Assembly: GCF_022662495.1 (NCBI RefSeq)
Contig: NZ_JAKPBU010000002.1
Span: 110,061 to 174,060 of the forward strand
Source: Lysobacter sp. M2-1
Lineage (GTDB): Bacteria; Pseudomonadota; Gammaproteobacteria; Xanthomonadales; Xanthomonadaceae
DNA length: 64,000 bases
Direction: 5' to 3'
Shown: in pieces, positions 47,385-54,027 of the stretch
How positions within the stretch are numbered: the first letter of the stretch is position 1
Layout: each line of letters opens with the position of its first letter
Translations under genes and position numbers: made by a program
The notes under the pieces: model-generated
The model's input: only the letters and a program-made list of their open reading frames with translations
Told to the model about the DNA's origin: nothing
The model's database searches: none

Positions 47385-47961
47385 AGTTCTTCGGATCTGC
47401 ACGCCGTATGTCGCTCAGGTAGATCTCATGGTGCTTTCCGCTCAAGCCGGATCGGGCATCGATGAACGCATGCACGCGCTCAATCGTCGGCCCCTCGTCA
47501 GAGAACGGGCCAACGTGCAGCACTTGCGCGCAACGACCTTCGGTGAATTCCTCCAGGCGCAGCTTGTCGAGGCCGGGAAGCCGCTTCTTGCTTCGGACCG
47601 CAGCAATGGCTGCTGCGACGACTTCCTCCGCAACGAAATGGGGTTGCATGATCATCATCGTCCATTTCCAGTTCGCCCTGTCGTTGGCAACGAATGCCGA
47701 AAGTTCGTCGGCCCACCAAAGCCCTTCGAGCGGCATGACCGAATAGTCGATCCTTTCCGGGCCCTTCTTGACCATGAACTTGGTCGTATAGGACACGGAG
47801 AACAACGCCTCCACTGCCTGCGCGTATTCCTCGGACGTGTTCGGATCCCCTTCTCCGTCGGACATAAGGAACTTGAACGCAGGGACGTCGACCTGCGCAA
47901 CATCCTTGGCGGACGCTTTGTAGAGGCCCTTCAGTTCCTTCTTCAGATCGACCTTCTTCAT
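47353..47961 (-). CDS. Cassette gene: GyrI-like domain protein
   Basis: A 202-residue protein of the GyrI-like small-molecule-binding family (COG4978-like): VDVPAFKFLMSDGEGDPNTS, then VKKGPERIDYSVMPLEGLWW, WTMMIMQPHFVAEEV and EGRCAQVLHVGPFSDEGPTI, plus a terminal HHEIYLSDIRRADPKNWKTI. The fold binds drugs or hydrophobic ligands, and stand-alone members (no HTH here) are hydrolases or sequestering proteins. The start is 22 bases past the site at 47984. Cassettes with GyrI-like proteins fit a detoxification role, which is inference. Confidence 0.83.
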   Translation of the reverse strand: MKKVDLKKELKGLYKASAKDVAQVDVPAFKFLMSDGEGDPNTSEEYAQAVEALFSVSYTTKFMVKKGPERIDYSVMPLEGLWWADELSAFVANDRANWKWTMMIMQPHFVAEEVVAAAIAAVRSKKRLPGLDKLRLEEFTEGRCAQVLHVGPFSDEGPTIERVHAFIDARSGLSGKHHEIYLSDIRRADPKNWKTIIRQPMR

Positions 47962-47983
47962 TTCCCCTCGCCATCCTGATGAT

Positions 47984-48043
47984 GGTCAGCGCCAGAATTC
48001 GGCCGGGCCACGAAGCGGCTTCGGCTTGAATGAAATGTCAAGC
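47984..48043 (-). other. attC site (site 3), partly degenerate
   Basis: A 60-bp unit: GGTCAGC as a weak R', spacer GCCAGAAT, a palindrome centred on CCACGAAGCGG, L' TCGGCTTGA, and R'' GTCAAGC instead of GTTAGGC. The inner part is nearly identical to the sites at 48577 and 49246. The TGA of the next gene lies within R''. Confidence 0.75.
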
Positions 48044-48553
48044 TTCAGCCAGTGCTGCCTGAAGCCGCGAAAGCTTGCCGATGTACTCATCAGCGTGCGC
48101 CCAATCTGGCTGAAGCTTGGCCCAAACTGCCTGGCGTTTGAGCGCGCGTGCTGCATACGGTTTTGCGGCGGCATCAATCTTTCCCTCATCCGCGAGCTGA
48201 CCAAAAGCGGTAGCTATTACCGACACGTCCGTTGTGTAGATCAGCTGTTGATCATCGAAATCAGGATCTTCGATCTGCTCGCGAACGGTTGGCTCATGGA
48301 AGATTGCGTCTGAGTACTCGGATGCATCAATCTCTCCGACCGACTCAATTGTCCAGATGAGGCACTCCTCTAGCGGTTCATCCGGGTTTTCCTTGCGCCA
48401 ATCGCGGTACTCGGAAAGAGCGGTGTCGCCCTCGTCCGAGCCAAATGGAGCAAGTTCATCGGTGCAGTCCCAGAAGAACTCGTCTGGAATGATTTGAATC
48501 GCACGGGGATGGCCCCGATCTTTATCGATACCACCGAGAACTTCTTCTTCCAT
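48038..48553 (-). CDS. Cassette gene: acidic hypothetical protein
   Basis: A 171-residue protein starting MEEEVLGGIDKDRGHPRAIQ. Acidic and aromatic residues dominate the first 100 positions (DEFFWDCTDELAPFGSDEGD), then a helical C-terminus follows (AFGQLADEGKIDAAAKPYAA). No signal peptide, membrane span or catalytic motif is seen. I do not recognise the family. Its TGA stop is inside the R'' of site 3 (GTCAAGC), the mark of a cassette gene. AGGAGG precedes the ATG. Confidence 0.75.
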   Translation of the reverse strand: MEEEVLGGIDKDRGHPRAIQIIPDEFFWDCTDELAPFGSDEGDTALSEYRDWRKENPDEPLEECLIWTIESVGEIDASEYSDAIFHEPTVREQIEDPDFDDQQLIYTTDVSVIATAFGQLADEGKIDAAAKPYAARALKRQAVWAKLQPDWAHADEYIGKLSRLQAALAEA

Positions 48554-48576
48554 GACTCCTCCTGGTGTTATGCGAA

Positions 48577-48636
48577 GCCGAGCTCCTGAACTAAGCCGGG
48601 CCGCGAAGCGGCTTCGGCTTGAATGAATTGTTAGGC
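48577..48636 (-). other. attC site (site 4)
   Basis: A 60-bp unit. Right core GTTAGGC (48630-48636) is perfect, spacer AATGAATT, L' TCGGCTTGA, central palindrome CCGCGAAGCGG and L'' TAAGCCGGG. The left core reads GCCGAGC, two mismatches from RYYYAAC. The following gene's TAA stop is in the GTTAGGC core (48631-48633). Confidence 0.88.
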
Positions 48637-49242
48637 GGCATCTGCACGCCGCCGAGAACTCTGCTTTTGGTGTGCCAGAGCAACATAAACTCCCCGAAAG
48701 AATGTGTGCTCCGAATCAGCGATACGTTTACGAATTGAGTCGTAAGGATATCCCCTAAACTCAAACTCATTTCCGTCGATTGCGATGCTCACGCCGTACT
48801 GGTCAGAAACTTTGACCCACTTCATTTCAAGGGTTTCATTGCAGTAGTTCCCGAAAGACGCGCCAAGAATCTCTACGACATCTTCATCTAGAAATCCGAA
48901 CCGATCGGGCGCATCGAGCCAGTTCTCAAATGCTTGGTCAAGCTTGTCTAGCATGTGCGCTGCAGGATCTACATTGAATTGCTCATATAGCGATGAAGCA
49001 AGCGAAGCATTGCTATTGATTGGCTCGATCTCGGCGCTTGTTAATTCAGTTACATCTTCTGGATAAGGTTCGACAGTTGCATGAAATCCAGTAGCGGTCT
49101 CTTTTCCGTGCCGGGCGATCACGCGTCCACGCTCTAAGACCTTCATGCCATGGAGTTGTTGATCTTGTCGCCGTAGGGCTGATTTTTCGGAAGGGGATCC
49201 GATTCGGCGAAGTGCTTCTAGGATGTTCGAGACAATGGACAT
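48631..49242 (-). CDS. Cassette gene: DUF3806-like hypothetical protein
   Basis: A 203-residue protein starting MSIVSNILEALRRIGSPSEK. The C-terminal half, DEDVVEILGASFGNYCNETL followed by MKWVKVSDQYGVSIAIDGNE, resembles DUF3806 (aberrant beta-strand proteins of unknown function). GC is lower than in the flanking chromosome. The TAA stop is supplied by the R'' core of site 4. The ATG is 3 bases after the R' core of site 5. The function is unknown. Confidence 0.78.
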   Translation of the reverse strand: MSIVSNILEALRRIGSPSEKSALRRQDQQLHGMKVLERGRVIARHGKETATGFHATVEPYPEDVTELTSAEIEPINSNASLASSLYEQFNVDPAAHMLDKLDQAFENWLDAPDRFGFLDEDVVEILGASFGNYCNETLEMKWVKVSDQYGVSIAIDGNEFEFRGYPYDSIRKRIADSEHTFFRGVYVALAHQKQSSRRRADAA

Positions 49243-49245
49243 GCT

Positions 49246-49305
49246 GCCTGACGCCTGAATTAAGCCGACCCGCGAAGCGGGTTCGGCTTGAATGAATTGT
49301 TAGGC
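49246..49305 (-). other. attC site (site 5), best conserved
   Basis: A canonical 60-bp attC: R' GCCTGAC (one mismatch), spacer GCCTGAAT, L'' TAAGCCG, central palindrome ACCCGCGAAGCGGGT, L' TCGGCTTGA, spacer ATGAATT, R'' GTTAGGC. The hairpin stem is nearly perfect over 12 bp with one extra T, the bulge expected for bottom-strand recognition by IntI. Confidence 0.92.
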
Positions 49306-49716
49306 GGCGCGTCCACTCTTGCGGGACTTGCTGAAACGCCTGCCGGGAGTGCCTACGTATTGATCAATCGATCGCCGGCCATCAGAAGCTTCAACTGTCA
49401 CTGCGAAGTGACGACCCGCTATGGAGTCGGTACCGAACCTGGCCGATAGAACCTTGATCTCCGACAGGTCAATGCCATGTTTTCTACAAAGGTCCGGCAA
49501 CGCCTCCGAGTAGAAATCGAGTGCGCGCTGCAGATCCGCAGAGACAGGACTGCCAGATGTAGAGCCAGTAATGAAATCCACAACTACATGGCCTTCCGGT
49601 GAGGAGGATGCTTCAGCGTAGATGTCCACGTCATAGATACCGATCATGAAGCAGATCCCGCTAGCTAGAGAGTCCGCGACATTATGGCCAAACGATTTGA
49701 GTTCGCCGATCTTCAT
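49300..49716 (-). CDS. Cassette gene: conserved integron hypothetical protein
   Basis: A 138-residue protein starting MKIGELKSFGHNVADSLASG, with ICFMIGIYDVDIYAEASSSP, VVDFITGSTSGSPVSADLQR, YSEALPDLCRKHGIDLSEIK and a basic tail FSKSRKSGR. I recall this type from environmental and xanthomonad integron cassettes; no function is known. The ATG is 30 bases after site 6's left core. The TAA stop is the R'' core of site 5 (49300-49302). The longer upstream open frame is read through attC and rejected. Confidence 0.8.
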   Translation of the reverse strand: MKIGELKSFGHNVADSLASGICFMIGIYDVDIYAEASSSPEGHVVVDFITGSTSGSPVSADLQRALDFYSEALPDLCRKHGIDLSEIKVLSARFGTDSIAGRHFAVTVEASDGRRSIDQYVGTPGRRFSKSRKSGRAA

Positions 49717-49746
49717 AGGTTTCAGACTGCAGAATGTTCGGGCGCC

Positions 49747-49860
49747 GCCTAACGCCTGAGTTAAGCCGCGCTGCGTAGTGGAGGCTGCAGGCATGGCAGG
49801 CTTTCTCTGCCATGCCTGGTGCCGGAACGAAGCGGCGTCGGCTTGAACGAATTGTTAGGC
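49747..49860 (-). other. attC site (site 6), 114 bp with extra hairpin
   Basis: Both cores are perfect: GCCTAAC (49747-49753) and GTTAGGC (49854-49860). The L'' TAAGCCG and L' CGTCGGCTTGA boxes are present. Between them lies an additional perfect 11-bp hairpin, AGGCATGGCAG and CTGCCATGCCT with a 7-base loop (49789-49817). Length variation of this kind is normal in attC. Confidence 0.92.
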
Positions 49861-50166
49861 GGCGCCACGACGAAGCCTGCTTACCAGAGACACAAGTGAA
49901 ACAAAGATAACGCCTAGAGTGGCGTAAAAGATCGCGTTGGACAGGATAACGAGCAGAATTATCTGCATGGAACACCAGCTGAGAATCCCGGCACAGCCTT
50001 CTGTTGCCATGAGCATTAGCGATGGAGGGCAAGCAACTACAACAACGTTGGACACCCAATAAGGATGGAACGGAAGAAATTGTCCCGCTATGCAGATAGC
50101 AAGCGCAATCACTGCACCGAGAGCGGCGAACGATAGGATGATCCTTGGCTGACGACTAATTGCCAT
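49855..50166 (-). CDS. Cassette gene: three-helix membrane protein
   Basis: A 103-residue protein with three hydrophobic segments: IILSFAALGAVIALAICIAG, WVSNVVVVACPPSLMLMAT and MQIILLVILSNAIFYATLGV, followed by SLVSRLRRGAA. Low GC. It is the cassette nearest the former attI end. The TAA stop is in the R'' of site 6 (49855-49857). The ATG is 5 bases from the half-site at 50171. The function is unknown. Confidence 0.75.
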   Translation of the reverse strand: MAISRQPRIILSFAALGAVIALAICIAGQFLPFHPYWVSNVVVVACPPSLMLMATEGCAGILSWCSMQIILLVILSNAIFYATLGVIFVSLVSLVSRLRRGAA

Positions 50167-50170
50167 AGCG

Positions 50171-50177
50171 GCCTAAC
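50171..50177 (-). other. Core half-site GCCTAAC at the array's right end
   Basis: A perfect core (GTTAGGC on the minus strand) with no palindrome to its right, as in attI, where the core follows non-palindromic sequence (ACGTAATAGTAGTTAGGC on the minus strand). It could be an attI remnant or the edge of a lost attC. No intI is adjacent. Confidence 0.5.
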
Positions 50178-50222
50178 TACTATTACGTTCCAAATTTGAA
50201 GGCGTAACGCGAGGCGTAAACG

Positions 50223-50636
50223 TTACGCACTGACTTTCAGGCGCGTAACGACTCGAGCTGCCAGCAGCGCCGCCGGGATCGGGAGGATGAGGCCGAGAGC
50301 CGACACCCAGACGGGGTGGTCGGGAACCAGGTAGATCATTCCGCACACGCCGGCCATCACCAGCAGTGCCACTGCGATCGCGGCGCCGCGCTTGTGCCGG
50401 TGCGACAGTTTGGCGGCGGTCAATCCGCCGGTGAATGCGCCGGCGATCCAGGCGACGACGAGCATGGCCATCGCGCCGGCCGGGGCCTGGGCCATGATCG
50501 CGGCCAGGTCGGCCTGGTTTTGCGGGTCGAGACCCGGTGGCGGTGGGAACAGGGCGTGCCCGACGAATTCCAGCGCGAAGATTGTCAGCCACATGACCAC
50601 GGCGCCTGCGATGACGGCAAGAAGCGTGCGTCCCAT
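50223..50636 (-). CDS. Membrane protein, paralogue of next gene
   Basis: A 137-residue protein with four predicted helices: AVIAGAVVMWLTIFALEFVG, PAGAMAMLVVAWIAGAFTGG, AAIAVALLVMAGVCGMIYLV and WVSALGLILPIPAALLAARV. The last third (PVWVSALGLILPIP) matches PEWVPVLGMLLPIP in the neighbour at 50781, so they are tandem paralogues. No named family. It is the first chromosomal-type, high-GC gene right of the cassette array. Confidence 0.75.
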   Translation of the reverse strand: MGRTLLAVIAGAVVMWLTIFALEFVGHALFPPPPGLDPQNQADLAAIMAQAPAGAMAMLVVAWIAGAFTGGLTAAKLSHRHKRGAAIAVALLVMAGVCGMIYLVPDHPVWVSALGLILPIPAALLAARVVTRLKVSA

Positions 50637-50780
50637 TCGAATCCCCTGGCAATGTCCCCGGCGCGAGCATCGCGCTGCCGAACGCGGCGCGCAAGCGCTC
50701 GCCCGGCAGACTCACGTCCGCGGCCGTCTGCGGCCGGGCCCGCGCATACCGCGCAACGGAGTGCTGCGCGTTAACGGCGA

Positions 50781-51185
50781 TCAGACTTCCGCCCGCGGAA
50801 TGGCCATGCGCCATCCGGCCACGGCCAGCGGGATCGGCAGCAACATACCCAGGACCGGCACCCACTCGGGCTGTGGCACCAGGGTGGCGCCCACGATCAC
50901 CAGCAGCGTCAGTGGCGCGCCGATGGTGAGGGCCGCGCCGCCGCGATGCCCGCGTGCGATGCGGGCCGCCGGCCAGGCGCCGATCAGTGCGGCCACGCCG
51001 GCGGCGACGCAGATCACGGCCAATGCCCCGCGCGGCGCGCCTTCCACATAATCGGACAGCTGCCGCAACGACAGCGGTTGGAAGCCCGCAGGCAGCGGAT
51101 GCAGCTGCATGAGCAGGTACCCGCAACCGGCCAGCGCGCCGGCGGCCAGCAGGATGCCGATGAGGATTCCCAGTGTGGTGCGCAT
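50781..51185 (-). CDS. Membrane protein, paralogue of previous gene
   Basis: A 134-residue protein starting MRTTLGILIGILLAAGALAG, with three further hydrophobic segments (GALAVICVAAGVAALIGAWP, LTIGAPLTLLVIVGATLVP, WVPVLGMLLPIPLAVAGWRM). The long open frame upstream is not coding. Its loops match the gene at 50223. The spacing of 144 bases argues for its own promoter. The function is unknown. Confidence 0.72.
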   Translation of the reverse strand: MRTTLGILIGILLAAGALAGCGYLLMQLHPLPAGFQPLSLRQLSDYVEGAPRGALAVICVAAGVAALIGAWPAARIARGHRGGAALTIGAPLTLLVIVGATLVPQPEWVPVLGMLLPIPLAVAGWRMAIPRAEV

Positions 51186-51291
51186 TCCGTTGCTCCGTTC
51201 GATCCGTCGATGTGGGCAAGAGCATCGCGCCGTGCGCGCGCGGCTGCAAGTATGCTGGCCGCCCTTCGCCCTGCAGCCACCGGAGAATCGC

Positions 51292-51792
51292 ATGAGCGGA
51301 CGTCAGCGCGAACTCGAATTCCGCTTCCTGGCCGAACCCACCGACGTCAATTACGGCGGCAAGGTGCACGGCGGCGTGGTGATGAAATGGATCGACCAGG
51401 TCGGCTATGCGGCCGCGGTCGGTTGGAGCGGACGCTACAGCGTGACCGTGGCGGTGGGCGGGATCCGCTTCGTGGCGCCGGTGCGGATCAGCGACCTGGT
51501 GACCGTGTCCACCAAGCTGGTGCATACCGGCACCAGCTCGATGCATTTTTCGGTGGACGTGCGCGCCCGCGACCCGATGCAGGAAGGCAGCGAACGCCTG
51601 TGCACGCACTGCGTGATCGTGTTCGTTGCCCTGGACGGGGTGGAAGGCAAGCCGACCGCAGTCCCGACCTGGGTGCCCCAGGATGAAGAGGACCAGCGCC
51701 TGGCCGAGTACGCGATGAAGGTGATGGAGCTCAGCAAGGGTATCGAGGAAACGGTGGCGCGCTACCGCGAGGCTGGGCAGAAGGCGTCCTAG
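51292..51792 (+). CDS. Acyl-CoA thioesterase (hotdog fold, YciA/Acot-like)
   Basis: A 166-residue hotdog-fold thioesterase. LAEPTDVNYGGKVHGGVVMK, then WIDQVGYAAAVGWSGRYSVT and VAPVRISDLVTVSTKLVHTG, are typical of the acyl-CoA hydrolase/YciA family; the HGG-W-D region carries the catalytic Asp. Substrates are usually medium- to long-chain acyl-CoAs. CCGGAGAATC precedes the ATG, which lies 55 codons beyond the first possible start in the open frame. It diverges from the paralogous membrane gene at 50781. Confidence 0.88.
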   Translation: MSGRQRELEFRFLAEPTDVNYGGKVHGGVVMKWIDQVGYAAAVGWSGRYSVTVAVGGIRFVAPVRISDLVTVSTKLVHTGTSSMHFSVDVRARDPMQEGSERLCTHCVIVFVALDGVEGKPTAVPTWVPQDEEDQRLAEYAMKVMELSKGIEETVARYREAGQKAS

Positions 51793-51863
51793 GCCGCAAC
51801 CCGCGTGGCCGGCGCGGGCAGTGCCGCGCGTTGTGGCGGAAGGGAAAGCCCCAGGGGATATGC

Positions 51864-52355
51864 ATGCACGGCTCGGCCGCAATACTGGCCATCGCGATGG
51901 CGGGCGCGATCCTGCCGTCCAGCGCATCCGCGCAGGAGCCGGCCATCGACCGCGCCGACCGGGTCGCCATCTTCAAGGCAGCCGGTGCGGTCCAGCGCGA
52001 CGGCCGCTGGGTGATCTGTGTCGACGATCCCGCGACCAGTGGCGCGGTCATCGAGCAGGTGCGCGATCTCAACGGCGACGGACGTCCCGAAGCCGTGGTG
52101 GTCGAGGAGGGAAGCTTCTGCCACGGTGCTGCCGGAACCGGCTACACCCTGCTGGGACGCCAGCCGGACGCGAGCTGGAAGGTCATCGACTTCAACAGCG
52201 GTGTCCCCGAGTTCCTGGACACCGTCGGCGAGGGCGGTTGGCCGGATATTTCGGTCGGAGGCCCAGGCTTCTGCTTCCCGGTGCTGCGCTGGAACGGCAG
52301 CGCATATGTGCCGGACCGGCACGAGTACGAAGGCCGGCGCTGCGACCCGGAGTAG
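51864..52355 (+). CDS. Secreted VCBS/FG-GAP-like hypothetical protein
   Basis: A 163-residue protein with a signal peptide (MHGSAAILAIAMAGAILPSS). One calcium-loop-like motif, DLNGDGRPEAVVVEEG, is the FG-GAP/EF-hand-type DxNxDG. Four Cys residues and GGPGFCFPVLRWNGSAYV follow. Probably a small Ca-binding envelope protein. AGGGGA sits before the ATG; a TTG start upstream is less likely. Confidence 0.68.
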   Translation: MHGSAAILAIAMAGAILPSSASAQEPAIDRADRVAIFKAAGAVQRDGRWVICVDDPATSGAVIEQVRDLNGDGRPEAVVVEEGSFCHGAAGTGYTLLGRQPDASWKVIDFNSGVPEFLDTVGEGGWPDISVGGPGFCFPVLRWNGSAYVPDRHEYEGRRCDPE

Positions 52356-52399
52356 TGCAGCTGCGTTTGCGGGGCGGCCCGAGGCAAGCTCCTGGCCCT

Positions 52400-52492
52400 G
52401 TGGGAGCGCCTTCAGGCGCGAATGCTGTTTGCGAAGAGCCAGGGCATTCGCGACCAAGAGCCTGCCCGGACCTGATCCGGGGTCGCTCCCAC
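52400..52492. repeat. REP inverted pair
   Basis: GTGGGAGCGCCTTCAGGCGC at 52400 and CGGGGTCGCTCCCAC ending at 52492 with GACCAAGAGCCTGCCCGGAC between. It closely resembles the element at 5198-5303. It fills most of the 225-base gap before the NlpC/P60 gene. Confidence 0.75.
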
Positions 52493-52580
52493 ATGGCGCG
52501 CCAGCAATGGTCGCCGTCCGGCAGCCGGAATGCAGAAGGCCGCCTTGCGGCGGCCTACCAGGATCGATGCGCGGGAAATC

Positions 52581-53243
52581 TCAGATGCCGGCGACGCGGC
52601 GCGCCTTCAGGAACTTGTGGCTCCAGTACCCGGTGTCGAGGCTGGAGACCATCACGTCCTTGCCGGTGCGCGGGGCATGCACGAACTGGCCGTTGCCCAC
52701 GTAGATGCCGACGTGGTCGACGCGCTTGCCGCGGCGGCTGAAGAACACCAGGTCGCCGGCGTTCAGGGCGGCGCGCTCGATCTGCTCGCCGCTGTTGGCC
52801 ATCTCGCGTGACACCCGCGGCAGTTCGATGCCCAGCGCGGTCTTGAACACGTAACCGACCAGGCCGCTGCAGTCGAAGCCGTTCTCGGAGGTGCCGCCCC
52901 ACCGATAGGGGGTGCCGAGCAGGGCCAGGGCGCGGCGCAGCACCGTCTGCACGCGATCGCTGACCTTGGGCGCCGGTTCGGGCTTGGCCGTAGTGGGCTG
53001 GCTGGCGATCAGCTGTTCCAGGTCGGCGCCAAACAGCATCGAGCGGTCGGCCATCGGGATCGGATCGCTGACCGCGACCGGAGTCAGGGCGGCCGCTGCG
53101 CTCAGGGTGCCGGCATCGTCGGCCAGCGCCGGCAGGGCTGGGACGGAGAGCAGGACAGCAAGGAGAAGTGAGCGCGGAAGCGTGCGATGCGCGGCGGCGG
53201 AGCGGTCGGCCGGTTGGCCGGAGGCAGGGTCGTTATTCGTCAC
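52581..53243 (-). CDS. NlpC/P60 cell-wall peptidase (secreted)
   Basis: A 220-residue D,L-endopeptidase-type protein. The signal peptide follows a polar start (RTLPRSLLLAVLLSVPALPA). The NlpC/P60 domain holds GLVGYV with catalytic Cys in NGFDCSGL, VDHVGIYVGNGQFVHAP with the catalytic His, and YRWGGT. It cuts peptide stems of peptidoglycan. A GTG start at 53243 is used with GAAAGAAG upstream. It is paired with a second NlpC/P60 gene 130 bases away; the DNA between is unusually AT-rich. Confidence 0.9.
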   Translation of the reverse strand: MTNNDPASGQPADRSAAAHRTLPRSLLLAVLLSVPALPALADDAGTLSAAAALTPVAVSDPIPMADRSMLFGADLEQLIASQPTTAKPEPAPKVSDRVQTVLRRALALLGTPYRWGGTSENGFDCSGLVGYVFKTALGIELPRVSREMANSGEQIERAALNAGDLVFFSRRGKRVDHVGIYVGNGQFVHAPRTGKDVMVSSLDTGYWSHKFLKARRVAGI

Positions 53244-53317
53244 GCTTCTTTCACGGGCGTCAAAGTGGCGTGATGGTGCCCCACGCAGCCCGGTAGAAAG
53301 TTAAGGTTTTGTTTTAT

Positions 53318-53369
53318 GAATACGCGGAAGTGGATGTTTTTGTTCACATTTTTGCCGCGTCGCGTATTC
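53318..53369. promoter_or_regulatory. AT-rich inverted repeat between NlpC/P60 genes
   Basis: GAATACGCG (53318-53326) and CGCGTATTC (53361-53369) form a 9-bp inverted repeat enclosing T-rich DNA. It is in the promoter region of the downstream NlpC/P60 gene and just past the stop of the upstream one. An operator or terminator, not resolved. Confidence 0.45.
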
Positions 53370-53372
53370 AGT

Positions 53373-53936
53373 TTAGTGGAGGACGCGCTTCGCTCCGCTG
53401 TAATGGTCCCGCCAGTACGGGCCGTCCAGATGGTCCAGGCGGACCGTGCCGCCGGTGGTCGGCGCATGCACGAATCGCCCCTCGCCAACGTAGATGCCGA
53501 CATGGCTGACGCTGCCGCGGCTGCCGAAAAACACCAGGTCGGCGGTGGTCAGCCGGTCCGGGTCGATTCGAGGCCCCTGCCAGGCGGCCAGCTCGCGCGA
53601 ACTGCGCGGCAGGCGCAGGTCCAGCATGTCCCGGTAGACGTAGTTGACCAGCCCGCTGCAGTCGAACCCGCCTTCGGGCGTGCTGCCGCCGTAGCGGTAG
53701 GGCGTGCCCACCAGGCTGATCGCGCGCATCAGCACGGCATTGGCGCGGACCGGATCGGCCGGTGGAACCTGGGGCCAGTGCCGCGGCGTCCCGACCGGAC
53801 CCGGCCGGCCGGCTGCCGGGGTAGGGCGCACGTCGCCGCGCCCGCACCCGGCCAGCGAAAGCAGGCCCAGTAGGCACACCAGCAACCCCGCGATTGGCGC
53901 GGCGGCGGGGGAGTCCGGATAATGCGCGGTCTTCAT
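53373..53936 (-). CDS. NlpC/P60 cell-wall peptidase (lipoprotein)
   Basis: A 187-residue protein with a lipobox LAGC (CLLGLLSLAGCGRGDVRPTP). The NlpC/P60 domain shows GTPYRYGGSTPEGGFDCSGL (catalytic Cys) and VSHVGIYVGEGRFVHAPTTG (catalytic His). It is shorter than its neighbour, from which it has probably diverged after duplication. It is likely anchored in the outer membrane and involved in cell-wall turnover. Confidence 0.9.
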   Translation of the reverse strand: MKTAHYPDSPAAAPIAGLLVCLLGLLSLAGCGRGDVRPTPAAGRPGPVGTPRHWPQVPPADPVRANAVLMRAISLVGTPYRYGGSTPEGGFDCSGLVNYVYRDMLDLRLPRSSRELAAWQGPRIDPDRLTTADLVFFGSRGSVSHVGIYVGEGRFVHAPTTGGTVRLDHLDGPYWRDHYSGAKRVLH

Positions 53937-54027
53937 CGCGGCCGATCATGGCCGAAGCCCCTTCTTCCGGACAAGCGTGCCCAGCCCGGCCGCGTGGTCC
54001 GCCTTTGCCGAGCCCACGGATCCCTGC

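Larger units (their letters stand above)
46822..50177 (-). mobile_element. Integron gene-cassette array without integrase (CALIN)
   Basis: Five 60-bp-class or larger attC sites and one core half-site, all in the same orientation, alternate with seven minus-strand genes. The cassettes read gene then attC, with the attI-proximal end at the right. Each gene starts 3-30 bases after a site's R' core. Base composition drops clearly at 48-50.2 kb compared with the flanks. No integron integrase (IntI) gene exists in the 64 kb. Site quality decays leftward. The promoter for the array, normally Pc inside intI, is not seen. Confidence 0.85.

Noticed and set aside
49717..49794. 26-codon upstream extension of the 138-aa cassette gene
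   Set aside because: It reads through the attC R' core region. The family start MKIGEL at 49716 is clear.
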